NCBI GenBank assembly: GCA_023138975.1
Contig: JAGLON010000017.1
Span: 62,001 to 126,000, forward strand
DNA from: Candidatus Zixiibacteriota bacterium
Lineage (GTDB): Bacteria > Zixibacteria > MSB-5A5 > GN15 > JAAZOE01
Direction: 5' to 3'
Length of the DNA: 64,000 nt
Position 1 is the first letter of the stretch; the number at the start of each line of letters is the position of its first letter. The position numbers and the translations under genes were made by a program. The notes under the pieces were generated by a model. That model ran no database searches and was not told the DNA's origin. It saw nothing but the letters and a program-made list of their open reading frames with translations. Positions 33,516-41,865 of the stretch are shown in pieces.

Positions 33516-34247
33516 ATGGCTAACAAATATATGCCGATTAGTATTTCCATCAAAACGCATCGCTGCCTCGTTGTCGGCGGCGGACAAATTGCCATTCGGA
33601 AAATCGAAACCATGATCGATTTTGGCGCAGAGATTACCGTCGTCGCCCCTAAACCCCTGAAAAAAATCGAGTATTATGCCTCTCAGGGAAGAATTAAAAT
33701 AGAAAAACGTGAATATAAATCACCCGAAGCCGGGGATTATGGAATGGTCATATCGGCAACTGATGATGCAAAAGTAAATCAAACCGTTTATGATGATTGT
33801 CACAAAGCCGGTGTTCTGGTCAATGTCGTTGACAACCCACCGCTGTGCGATTTCATTTTTCCAGCTATATTAAAACGTGATTCGATGACAATCTCGATTT
33901 CCACCGACGGCAAAGCGCCGTTTTTGGCCGCCCACCTACGGATTATCCTGGAAAACATCTTCCCCAACCATTGGACTCGTATTGTAGAACTCGCCGGAGA
34001 TTTCCGCAAAAAAGTCATTAAAAAATGGGGCGATAACACCAAGGAAAGATTCGCCAGCCTTGATAGATTCCTGTCTGCTGACTGGAAAACTCTAATTAAG
34101 AGTAAAAACAACGCCGAACTCCAGGAACAGCTCGATGCTTTACTCGAACCACAGCCTGACGAAGATGAACCGGAACAGGAACAAACCCCTCAGTGCGGTG
34201 ACGACTCACAGAGTCCGATTACTCTGGAATTCGGAGAGGATAAGTAA
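33516..34247 (+). CDS. Met8/SirC-type precorrin-2 dehydrogenase (siroheme synthase)
   Basis: A 243-residue enzyme like the N-terminal half of CysG. It shows the NAD fold (CLVVGGGQIAIRKIETMIDF), the family signatures VVDNPPLCDFIFPAIL and ISTDGKAPFLAAHLR, and the helical dimerisation part. It oxidises precorrin-2 to sirohydrochlorin and may also insert iron (Met8-like). The last 40 residues are an acidic, Pro/Gln-rich tail (EPQPDEDEPEQEQTPQ) that is probably disordered. It lies 4 bp after hemA and 8 bp before the CobA-HemD gene, so it is one operon. Confidence 0.92.
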   Translation: MANKYMPISISIKTHRCLVVGGGQIAIRKIETMIDFGAEITVVAPKPLKKIEYYASQGRIKIEKREYKSPEAGDYGMVISATDDAKVNQTVYDDCHKAGVLVNVVDNPPLCDFIFPAILKRDSMTISISTDGKAPFLAAHLRIILENIFPNHWTRIVELAGDFRKKVIKKWGDNTKERFASLDRFLSADWKTLIKSKNNAELQEQLDALLEPQPDEDEPEQEQTPQCGDDSQSPITLEFGEDK

Positions 34248-34255
34248 ATACCGGT

Positions 34256-35794
34256 ATGAGTGATTTAATCAAAGGCACCGTGTTTTTAATCGGCGCCGGC
34301 CCCGGTGATCCGGGATTGATTACCGTCAAAGGCAAACGACTTTTAGATACATGCGATGCGGTTGTCTATGACAATCTTGTCTGTCCCCAATTGATTGTGA
34401 TGCTGCCGGAATCAACCGAGGTGCATTATGTCGGCAAACGAGCCGGAGATCATCCGGTTCCGCAGGATAATATCAATGAACTGCTGCTCAAGCTCGCCCA
34501 TGAAGGCAAAAATGTCGCTCGTCTGAAAGGCAGCGACCCCTTGATATTCGGCCGCGGTGGCGAGGAAGCTAAGTATCTCAAAGAACACGGCATCAAGTTT
34601 GAAATTGTCAACGGCGTAACATCAGGTATTGCCGGTCCGGCCTATTCCGGTATTCCCTGCACTGATCGTGAAAAAGCCTCATTTGTACTGTTTGTCACCG
34701 GGCACAAAGCCTCAAGCAAATTAAAGACATCGGTCCCTTGGGACTGGGTAGCTAAAGCAAAAAACGGCACAGTTGTTATTTACATGGGTGTCAACCAAAT
34801 TAAAGAGATATCAGAGCAATTACTTGAATTTGGTATGCCCGCAGATTTACCGGCCGCTATCGTAGAGCGAGGCACATTTCCGTCACAGCGGGTTTTTACA
34901 ACAACATTAGGTGAACTTCGAGCGGTGGCTGAAAAAGAAACTATAAAACCTCCGGCGCTGTTTGTCCTTGGACATGTCGTTGAACTTCAGCCCTATCTGG
35001 AATGGTTTACAGACCGACCGTTAATGGGACTGCGAATAATGGTCACCCGGACACCTCATCAGGCCGGAGAATTATACGAACGCCTGCGTCGCCTCGGAGC
35101 CGAACCTCTTCCCTATCCGACAATCGCAATCGAAACCTTTGACGATCCTGACAACTGGAAAAAAATCGCCGATATTAAGTCCGATAAAAAATGGATCGTC
35201 TTTACATCTGAAAACGGTGTCCGCTGTTTCTTTACGAAGATGCGGGAGTATTTCGAAGACATCCGTCAACTGGGTGATTTTAAAATAGCTGCCATAGGAG
35301 CTGGGACTGCTCAAGAACTGGCTAACAATCATCTCTCCGCCGACTTCATTCCCTCCTCCGCAACAGTCGCTGTGCTGACTAAAGAAATGACCGAAAAGTT
35401 GGACCTTGATGGAGCGGCTATTGTACGAGTACGCGGCAATCTGGCCGATGATCTTCTCGAAAAGACTGTTCCGGCCCACGGTGCCGAAGTTATTCCATTG
35501 ACCGTTTACCGAACCTATCATCCAATATGGCCCGACGGACTCAAGGAAAAAGTCGTTGAGTATCCTCCGCACGCGATTTTGTTTACATCCGGTTCAACCC
35601 TTGAAGGTTTGTATCATAATTTGTCCGATGAAGAAGCACAAAAAGTCTTAAAGGACGCCGGGATTTTCTCTATCGGCCCGAAGATGACAGCCAAATTAAA
35701 AGAGCATGACCTTGAGTTAACTCGCGAAGCAAAAATTCACACCATCGACGGTATGATTGACGAACTGTTGGATTACTATAAAGACAAAATATAG
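34256..35794 (+). CDS. cobA-hemD: CobA-HemD fusion: uroporphyrinogen-III methyltransferase and synthase
   Basis: A 512-residue bifunctional protein. Residues 1-245 are the SAM-dependent methyltransferase (FLIGAGPGDPGLITVKG, RLKGSDPLIFGRGGEEA) that turns uroporphyrinogen III into precorrin-2. Residues about 260-512 are uroporphyrinogen-III synthase (IMVTRTPHQAGELYERL, WIVFTSENGVRCFF, FTSGSTLEGLYHNL). Such fusions are common in clostridia and other anaerobes. Together with the preceding gene it covers all siroheme steps after hydroxymethylbilane. It ends before a strong bidirectional terminator shared with qmoC. Confidence 0.94.
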   Translation: MSDLIKGTVFLIGAGPGDPGLITVKGKRLLDTCDAVVYDNLVCPQLIVMLPESTEVHYVGKRAGDHPVPQDNINELLLKLAHEGKNVARLKGSDPLIFGRGGEEAKYLKEHGIKFEIVNGVTSGIAGPAYSGIPCTDREKASFVLFVTGHKASSKLKTSVPWDWVAKAKNGTVVIYMGVNQIKEISEQLLEFGMPADLPAAIVERGTFPSQRVFTTTLGELRAVAEKETIKPPALFVLGHVVELQPYLEWFTDRPLMGLRIMVTRTPHQAGELYERLRRLGAEPLPYPTIAIETFDDPDNWKKIADIKSDKKWIVFTSENGVRCFFTKMREYFEDIRQLGDFKIAAIGAGTAQELANNHLSADFIPSSATVAVLTKEMTEKLDLDGAAIVRVRGNLADDLLEKTVPAHGAEVIPLTVYRTYHPIWPDGLKEKVVEYPPHAILFTSGSTLEGLYHNLSDEEAQKVLKDAGIFSIGPKMTAKLKEHDLELTREAKIHTIDGMIDELLDYYKDKI

Positions 35795-35833
35795 CTTTTT
35801 AGGTAAATACTTTACCTGACAAGTTTTCAACAT

Positions 35834-35869
35834 CACAAAAAAAGGGAGCTTAGAAAAGCTCCCTTTTTT
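35834..35869. terminator. Bidirectional terminator between cobA-hemD and qmoC
   Basis: AAAGGGAGCTT pairs with AAGCTCCCTTT around AGAA, with A- and T-tracts on either side, between the two convergent stops. Confidence 0.92.
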
Positions 35870-35887
35870 AATAATCTATAGATATCT

Positions 35888-37117
35888 TTAGTGTGTCGCC
35901 GCAGGTTCTGCTTTGGTAGGCACATCAGCTTTATTTACCGTCTCACAACGTGGTACTCGACCTATCATCGTGGCATAGATCAGAGCTAAAACTCTGAAAA
36001 ACATATGCGCGAATTTGGAATACGGCATATACCAGAGAAGGAAATATACAAATAGGATGTGCAGGAAATAACTGGAATATGCGGCACCCGCCATCTCGGC
36101 AATCCGGAAAATCCATGATGTCATTCCGGTCAGACCGGTAAAAAACATGATATAAAGGAATAGATTGTCGGCATAACCGGATGCTCCAACTTCATCTTTA
36201 TCAGCCATGCGCCGGAAAACCATTATGCCGCTGCCTAAAAAGATAAGGATTCCACTTATGGCACCGAGAAATTTGACCGGATGAGGCAGTTCCAAAGGCA
36301 ACTCAAAGAAGGGGTGCAGGTTTTCCCACCCAAGCATATTCATATAGTGCGGAATAAAAATAAACAAGAAAACCATGCCGGTTGTAATCATGGCTCCGAC
36401 AAAACCGGACATGAGTAAAATATGAGCCGTACCGCGAATTTTATTTTGATCACACTCCATAAACCGGGAATGGTTGATTACTTCAAGAGCAATCGTCCAA
36501 GCTGCCCTGAAAAACGGTACTTTGATCTCGTCGCCATTGCTTTTCAGGCTCTTCCAAAAACGTAAGAAACCGATTGAAGCCATCGTAAAAATCAGAAGAT
36601 TGCCAAAGACAAACAAGGCATCTACAGTCTGATGAGGCAAAAATAGATTAAAATCAATGGTTTCGCTGGATAGAAAAAGGAATACCCCGTTTTCATCAAC
36701 CGGAGCCGATCCTACGATACAACCCCAAATAATCAACGCGGGAATAAGCAATAAAAACGGCAATGCCGCCGGGGATGCCAATGCTTTGCCCATAAATGAC
36801 GGAAAAGCAAAATACTTATAGATATAGGCCCTAATCGCGGCCATCAAATCCCCCGGTTTAGCTCCCCTGGGGCAATTTGTGCTGCAATCGTTGCATTGAT
36901 AACATAGCCAGATATCCGGATCTTTCACCAGTTCATCAACTTGCCCCCACTGGGACATAATCATTTCCTTACGGGGAAACGGTTTATCGTCAGGTGAAAG
37001 ATTACATACTACGGAACAGGTAGCGCATTGAAAACACTTTTTCATAGTGTCGCCACCGGCCTTTTTTATTTCCCGGATAAACTGCAAATCAGGATTTATT
37101 CGGCGAAAATCAGCCAT
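35888..37117 (-). CDS. qmoC: QmoC, membrane cytochrome b / iron-sulfur subunit of Qmo
   Basis: A 409-residue fusion of an HdrC-like N-terminus (CFQCATCSVVCNLSPDD and CYQCNDCSTNCPRGAKPG, two [4Fe-4S] clusters) with a NarI/HdrE-like membrane part of about six helices. It reduces or oxidises menaquinone and connects QmoAB, and so APS reductase, with the membrane pool. It is normally directly behind qmoB, but here it is 18 kb away on the other strand, divergent from sat. Its own promoter and operator palindrome lie upstream. The palindrome is nearly the same as the one before qmoA, which could keep the split subunits in step. Confidence 0.94.
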   Translation of the reverse strand: MADFRRINPDLQFIREIKKAGGDTMKKCFQCATCSVVCNLSPDDKPFPRKEMIMSQWGQVDELVKDPDIWLCYQCNDCSTNCPRGAKPGDLMAAIRAYIYKYFAFPSFMGKALASPAALPFLLLIPALIIWGCIVGSAPVDENGVFLFLSSETIDFNLFLPHQTVDALFVFGNLLIFTMASIGFLRFWKSLKSNGDEIKVPFFRAAWTIALEVINHSRFMECDQNKIRGTAHILLMSGFVGAMITTGMVFLFIFIPHYMNMLGWENLHPFFELPLELPHPVKFLGAISGILIFLGSGIMVFRRMADKDEVGASGYADNLFLYIMFFTGLTGMTSWIFRIAEMAGAAYSSYFLHILFVYFLLWYMPYSKFAHMFFRVLALIYATMIGRVPRCETVNKADVPTKAEPAATH

Positions 37118-37189
37118 ATATTATGCTCCTTTTCGACACAAAACTAAAATCGCTCTGCTTTCGATGGATTATACCATCTTTATAATCTG

Positions 37190-37218
37190 AAAATAGCCCG
37201 AAGCAAAATCCATGTCAA
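37190..37218 (-). promoter_or_regulatory. Promoter for qmoC
   Basis: Read on the minus strand: TTGACA, 17 bases, TATTTT. It is about 75 bp upstream of the qmoC ATG, and the operator palindrome ends 6 bp before the -35 box, as at dsrA. Confidence 0.65.
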
Positions 37219-37224
37219 GTTGTT

Positions 37225-37242
37225 TTGTTACTTTTTTCACAA
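37225..37242. promoter_or_regulatory. Operator palindrome upstream of qmoC
   Basis: TTGTTACTTTTTTCACAA; on the minus strand it reads TTGTGAAAAAAGTAACAA. Its arms are identical to the qmoA site and only one spacer base differs. Confidence 0.65.
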
Positions 37243-37642
37243 TCTGACCTCGAAATTGCAAATCCCTACACTTTCTCCATTCCTCTTATGAGATCGGTAT
37301 AATCTACCCAGATCTTTTAAATATTTATAAAAAAACAACCCTTTGCAGGCTAAATGTGCAATCCTTGAAAAATGATGAGCTGTGCGATAGAATATTAGTA
37401 AAATATTGTCCCATAACAGAATCAGTTTTTTATCAGTATTATTATAATTTACTGTCTTTCTACAGGTTATAAATACCGCACTTTCCCCTATACGGTAATT
37501 TGCGATAGAGCAGAAAGTTAACAGAAACGCCTTAAAATAGCACCTCTACGGCCCTTTTTTCGGTACGGTTTATAAGAACAAGCATTTTGTATACAAAAAG
37601 AATAGCTTCATATAAAAAATGGAGCAATAAGTTTAAATTCGC

Positions 37643-37671
37643 TTGACTTCGCTTGTGAAAATATGTACATT
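37643..37671 (+). promoter_or_regulatory. Promoter for sat-aprBA
   Basis: TTGACT (37643-37648), 17 bases, TACATT (37666-37671). The operator at 37653-37670 fills the spacer, the classical position for repression. A weaker candidate (TTGCCG near 37750 and TATACA at 37774-37779) lies after the second operator. Confidence 0.5.
37653..37670. promoter_or_regulatory. Operator palindrome 1 upstream of sat
   Basis: TTGTGAAAATATGTACAT has a perfect left arm and a degenerate right arm. It lies between the -35 and -10 boxes of the candidate sat promoter. Confidence 0.5.
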
Positions 37672-37729
37672 CTTCTCGGTAAAAAATAGGTTTATTAGAA
37701 TGTGAACGCTGTTTTTATTTTCAATGCGC

Positions 37730-37747
37730 TTGTGAAAAAAGTCACAT
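37730..37747. promoter_or_regulatory. Operator palindrome 2 upstream of sat
   Basis: TTGTGAAAAAAGTCACAT contains the perfect TGTGA-N6-TCACA palindrome, the best match of the six sites. It lies 63 bp before the sat ATG. Confidence 0.7.
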
Positions 37748-37809
37748 TCTTGCCGATAATAAATATATGTTTTTATACAATTGACACCCAAAAGTAGGAC
37801 GGGATTAGA

Positions 37810-39045
37810 ATGGCGAATTCAAACTTAATCTCCCCTCACGGCAGTGATGAGCTGAAGATAAGTCTCCTTGAGGGACAGGATCGGGATGCCGAACTAAAGC
37901 GGGCCGAAGGAATGCCCAAAGTAGTTATGACAACTCGTGAAACCGGTGATTTGATTTTCATCGGTATCGGCGGCTTTACTCCGCTTGAAGGATTTATGGG
38001 CGAAGCTGATTGGAAAGGCGTTTGCCAGGACATGAAGCTTGCCAACGGTACTTTCTGGCCGATTCCGGTTACTCTTTCGAATGATGAAAAAGTAAAAGCC
38101 GGTACTGAAATATGCTTAATCTCTGGTGAAACCGATGAGGTTATGGGCACAATGAAAGTGACCGAGAGTTACAAAATCGACAAAGAATTTGAGTGTAAAC
38201 ACGTTTTCACGACCACTGACCCCGATCACCCGGGCGTCAAGGTGGTTATGGAGCAGAAAGAATGGAATTTAGCCGGTCCGGTTAAAGTTCTTTCCGAAAG
38301 CTACTTCCCCACCGAATTTGAAGGTATTTACCAGCGTCCGACCGAAAGTCGTAAGATTTTCGCCGATAAGGGTTGGAAAACGATTGCTGCTCTGCAGCTT
38401 CGCAACCCGATGCACCGTTCCCACGAATACCTCGGCAAAATCGCTATCGAAGTTTCCGACGGCCTGTATATTCACCAGCTGGTCGGTAAACTGAAACCGG
38501 GCGATATTCCGGCGGATGTTCGCGTCAACTGTATCAATACCCTGGTCGAATGCTATTTCGACAAAGAGCGTGTCGTTACTGGTGGTTATCCTCTTGATAT
38601 GCGCTATGCCGGTCCCCGTGAAGGCCTCCTGCATGCCGTATTCCGTCAGAACTTCGGCTGCTCACACATGATTATCGGCCGCGATCACGCCGGCGTAGGC
38701 AACTACTACGGTCCATTTGATGCTCAGGAAGTTTTCTTCAAACTATGGCCGGGCGCTCTGAAGTGCAAAATGCTCCCGATCGACTGGACCTTCTGGTGTT
38801 ACAAGTGCGGCGGCATGGCTTCCATGAAGACCTGTCCCCACGACAAAAATGATCGTCTGTTCCTGTCCGGTACGGCTCTGCGTAAGTCATTGTCCGAAGG
38901 CGGAGATGTACCAGCCGAATTCAGCCGTCCAGAAGTACTCACCATCCTGCGTGATTACTACGCTGGCATAAAAGACGAAGATAAAGTCGAAGTCAAAATG
39001 CACGGTCACGCGACCGGCGACGCAAAAGTTAAAAAAAAGAAATAA
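37810..39045 (+). CDS. sat: Sat, ATP sulfurylase (sulfate adenylyltransferase)
   Basis: A 411-residue enzyme that activates sulfate with ATP to APS, the entry of the pathway. Seen are the PUA-like N-terminus, the catalytic motif [32 protein letters not shown], and a zinc-site set ([16 protein letters not shown]), followed by [13 protein letters not shown]. There is no APS-kinase domain, as expected for dissimilatory Sat. The C-terminus has a short Lys-rich tail (GDAKVKKKK). aprB follows after 64 bp without a terminator, so sat-aprB-aprA is probably one transcript under the two operators. Confidence 0.96.
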   Translation: MANSNLISPHGSDELKISLLEGQDRDAELKRAEGMPKVVMTTRETGDLIFIGIGGFTPLEGFMGEADWKGVCQDMKLANGTFWPIPVTLSNDEKVKAGTEICLISGETDEVMGTMKVTESYKIDKEFECKHVFTTTDPDHPGVKVVMEQKEWNLAGPVKVLSESYFPTEFEGIYQRPTESRKIFADKGWKTIAALQLRNPMHRSHEYLGKIAIEVSDGLYIHQLVGKLKPGDIPADVRVNCINTLVECYFDKERVVTGGYPLDMRYAGPREGLLHAVFRQNFGCSHMIIGRDHAGVGNYYGPFDAQEVFFKLWPGALKCKMLPIDWTFWCYKCGGMASMKTCPHDKNDRLFLSGTALRKSLSEGGDVPAEFSRPEVLTILRDYYAGIKDEDKVEVKMHGHATGDAKVKKKK

Positions 39046-39109
39046 ATTAGAAAATGAATAGTTCAAGGCAAAAGAGAAACTATCGGGAAACTTCCTATAG
39101 GAGGAGTAT

Positions 39110-39547
39110 ATGCCGAGTTATGTAATACCCGAAAAATGCGATGGATGCAAAGCACTGGATAAGACAGCTTGCCAGTATATTTGCCCCAACGATCTGATGG
39201 TCTTAAACAAAGACCTGATGAAAGCTTTTAACCAAGCTCCAGAAATGTGCTGGGAATGCTACAGTTGCGTCAAGATCTGTCCGACCCAGGCCGTTGAGGT
39301 TCGTGGTTATGCCGATTTCTGCCCACTGGGCGCCAGTGTAACTCCGATGCGGTCAACCGACGCTATTATGTGGACGGTTAAATTCCGTAACGGAATGCTG
39401 AAACGTTTCAAATTCCCAATCCGGACTACACCGGAAGGCAAAGCCGTCCCTGAAGGCGGATACGCCACTCACGATGATTTGGACAATCAGCTTTTGGCTA
39501 CTGAACCTGAATCCTGCGGCATGGACACATTGCCGCCGGTTAAGTAG
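39110..39547 (+). CDS. aprB: AprB, APS reductase beta subunit
   Basis: A 145-residue ferredoxin-like subunit with two [4Fe-4S] clusters (CDGCKALDKTACQYICPND and CWECYSCVKICPTQAVEVRG). The C-terminal extension (about 90-145) wraps around AprA in known structures. It conveys electrons from Qmo to the FAD of AprA. Length is normal. AGGAGG lies before the ATG. The aprA ATG comes 16 bp after the stop. Confidence 0.95.
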   Translation: MPSYVIPEKCDGCKALDKTACQYICPNDLMVLNKDLMKAFNQAPEMCWECYSCVKICPTQAVEVRGYADFCPLGASVTPMRSTDAIMWTVKFRNGMLKRFKFPIRTTPEGKAVPEGGYATHDDLDNQLLATEPESCGMDTLPPVK

Positions 39548-39563
39548 GAAAGGGCAGAGAATA

Positions 39564-41432
39564 ATGGCAAAATTTGAGACAGTAGAGATCACTACAGATA
39601 TCCTTATCTGTGGTGGCGGTATGGCAGCCTGTGGCGCTGCTGTAGAAACCGCGTACTGGGCCAAGAAAAAAGGCCTGAAAGTAACTCTGGTTGATAAAGC
39701 CGCGATGGATCGTTCCGGTGCAGTCGCCATGGGTCTTTCCGCGATTAACCAGTACGTCGGAGTTAAAGACGGTCAGAATTCTATCCAGGACTATTGCAAC
39801 TATGTTCGCAATGATCTCATGGGCATCACCCGTGAAGACTTGGTAGCCAACATTGCCCGTCACGTTGACTCATCAGTACATATGTTCGAAAAATGGGGTC
39901 TTCCGATTTGGAAAGACGCCGAAGGAAATTACGTTCACGAAGGCCGCTGGCAGCTCATGATTAACGGTGAATCCTACAAGGTTCTCGTTGCCGAAGCCGC
40001 CAAAAACGCTCTCGGTATGGACAACATTTACGAACGCGTTTTCATCGTTGAACCGCTGGTTAAAGACGGCAAGATCGTCGGAGCCGTTGGTTTCAGTACT
40101 CGTGAAAACAAGTTCTATATCTTCAAAGCCAAAACTGTGCTGTGTTGCATGGGTGGTGCCGTACACGTCTTCCGTCCGCGTTCCGTCGGTGAAGGCCTCG
40201 GTCGTAGCTGGTACCCGCCGTTCAACTCCGGCGCTTCCACCTACTTTACTCTGCGCGCCGGCGCCGAGCTGACTTCTCAGGAAGTCCGCTTCATCCCGGT
40301 TCGTTTCAAAGACGCTTATGGTCCGGTCGGCGCCTGGTTCCTGCTGTTCAAAGCCCGTGCTACCAATGCACTGGATGAGAACTATATGCAGACCCGTGCC
40401 GCTGAACTCGAAAAATGGGCTCCTTACGGCAAGGTGAAACCGGTTCCGGCAAACCTGCGTAACTGGCTCATGATGCTCGACGTTCTCGAAGGTAAAGGTC
40501 CGATCTCGATGCGCACCGAAGAAGCCATCCAAAAGATCGCTGCCGAAGCTGGAGACGAAAAAGCGTCCAAGAAGAAACTTAAAGAACTCGAAGCCGAAGC
40601 CTGGGAAGATTTCCTCGATATGACAATCTCACAGGCTATCCTCTGGGCGGCCACTAACACCGCTCCGGAAGAAAAATCATCAGAAATCGCCGCTTGCGAA
40701 CCTTATTTCATCGGTTCCCACTCTGGCGCTTCCGGTGCTTGGGTTTCAGGTCCTGAAGATATCGCTCCTAAAGAATATTTCTGGGGCTACGCCAACATGT
40801 GTACCGTCAAGGGTCTCTTCTGCGCCGGTGACGCCTCAGGCGCCTCCTCGCACAAGTTCTCTTCCGGTTCACTGACTGAAGGCCGTATCTGTGGTAAAGC
40901 CATGGTCAAATTCTGTGTCGAAAACACAGATGAACCGACTATTGACGATGCCACTGTTGAAGCTCTCAGAACCAGAATTTTGGCTCCGCTGGATATCTTT
41001 GATGAATTCAAAGGTGCAACAACTGATCCTAACATCAATCCGAATTACATTCGTCCGCAGATGTATATGTTCCGTCTGCAGAAAATCATGGATGAATATG
41101 CCGGTGGTGTTACCGCTCAGTTCATGACCAGTGCCAAGAATCTTGAAAAAGCTCTCGAACTGCTCGATATGCTCAATGAAGACGCGGAAAAGCTGGCGGC
41201 GGAAAACCTCCACGAGCTTATGCGCGTTTGGGAAAATGTCCATAGGACATGGCAGGCCGAAGCTCACGTTCGTACCATTCTATTCCGCGACGAAACTCGT
41301 TGGCCGGGATATTATTTCCGTACCGACTGCCCGACAATGAAAGAAGACTGGCTGGCGTTTGCCAACTGTATCTGGCATCCGGAAAAGAACGAATGGGAAA
41401 TGATCAAACGCGACGTCAAGTATATTTACTAA
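39564..41432 (+). CDS. aprA: AprA, APS reductase alpha subunit
   Basis: A 622-residue FAD enzyme of the fumarate-reductase superfamily that reduces APS to sulfite and AMP. The FAD fold is DILICGGGMAACGAAVETAY. Further marks are MDRSGAVAMGLSAINQYV, FNSGASTYFTLRAGAELTSQ and GDASGASSHKFSSGSLTEG. The ORF track starts at 39474 inside aprB; ATG 39564 gives the normal N-terminus (MAKFETVEITTDILICGG) and has GGGCAGAG before it. A hairpin follows the stop. The enzyme is cytoplasmic. Confidence 0.96.
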   Translation: MAKFETVEITTDILICGGGMAACGAAVETAYWAKKKGLKVTLVDKAAMDRSGAVAMGLSAINQYVGVKDGQNSIQDYCNYVRNDLMGITREDLVANIARHVDSSVHMFEKWGLPIWKDAEGNYVHEGRWQLMINGESYKVLVAEAAKNALGMDNIYERVFIVEPLVKDGKIVGAVGFSTRENKFYIFKAKTVLCCMGGAVHVFRPRSVGEGLGRSWYPPFNSGASTYFTLRAGAELTSQEVRFIPVRFKDAYGPVGAWFLLFKARATNALDENYMQTRAAELEKWAPYGKVKPVPANLRNWLMMLDVLEGKGPISMRTEEAIQKIAAEAGDEKASKKKLKELEAEAWEDFLDMTISQAILWAATNTAPEEKSSEIAACEPYFIGSHSGASGAWVSGPEDIAPKEYFWGYANMCTVKGLFCAGDASGASSHKFSSGSLTEGRICGKAMVKFCVENTDEPTIDDATVEALRTRILAPLDIFDEFKGATTDPNINPNYIRPQMYMFRLQKIMDEYAGGVTAQFMTSAKNLEKALELLDMLNEDAEKLAAENLHELMRVWENVHRTWQAEAHVRTILFRDETRWPGYYFRTDCPTMKEDWLAFANCIWHPEKNEWEMIKRDVKYIY

Positions 41433-41480
41433 TACGTGGCTTTGCTTTATTTGATTAGAACGTAATTCGTTTAGATTAAT

Positions 41481-41514
41481 GTCCTCCGGAAACCTCGGTT
41501 TTCGGGGGACTTTG
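41481..41514 (+). terminator. Hairpin after aprA, probable terminator
   Basis: GTCCTCCGGAAACC pairs, with a few G-T wobbles, to GGTTTTCGGGGGAC, followed by TTTGATTG. It is 48 bp after the stop. It is weaker than the other terminators, so some read-through to the next two genes is possible. Confidence 0.6.
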
Positions 41515-41590
41515 ATTGTAAACAAATAGCAACCGCTGAGAGATTAAAGAGAACTTTCACATAACTAACGTCTAGGACGTATATATTGTT

Positions 41591-41857
41591 ATGAAAAATG
41601 ATCCTACCATATGCCCCTATTGCGGGGTTAAAATGTTGAAGTGGATGCCTCCTGATTCATCCACCTGGGGCCTTCAAGCCCAATATGTATGCTTCAACGA
41701 TGAATGTAGTTACTTTATCAAAGGCTGGGAATGGATGCGCACTCAGTACCAACAGAACGTCTCCTACCGCCATCGCTATGATCCGGTCATCAATCAAAGT
41801 GGTCCCCTTCCCGTCTGGTCAGACAAAGCTCACCGAGACTCTATTGTCGAGGAGTAA
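41591..41857 (+). CDS. Small zinc-ribbon protein (Ogr/Delta-like)
   Basis: An 88-residue protein with CPYCGVKML and, 30 residues on, CFNDECSYF, a four-Cys zinc ribbon, then an aromatic helix (KGWEWMRTQY). The fold resembles the phage Ogr/Delta zinc finger family, but there is no phage context. It sits between aprA and a YkgJ-like gene, 8 bp from the latter, so these two are co-transcribed. Function is unknown; metal handling or DNA/RNA binding is possible. Confidence 0.75.
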   Translation: MKNDPTICPYCGVKMLKWMPPDSSTWGLQAQYVCFNDECSYFIKGWEWMRTQYQQNVSYRHRYDPVINQSGPLPVWSDKAHRDSIVEE

Positions 41858-41865
41858 AGTATCTC

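Larger units (their letters stand above)
37118..37809. other. 692-bp divergent control region between qmoC and sat
   Basis: AT-rich and without a supported gene. The left end holds the qmoC promoter and one operator; the right end holds the sat promoter and two operators. I see nothing specific in the roughly 400 bases between. Confidence 0.7.

Noticed and set aside
39873-40532. 219-residue antisense ORF within aprA
   Set aside because: A long antisense shadow from the codon bias of aprA; no start signal and no recognisable motif.
41591-41857. Prophage remnant because of the Ogr/Delta-like zinc ribbon
   Set aside because: No other phage gene or attachment site nearby; the gene is tightly linked to the YkgJ-type gene and aprBA.
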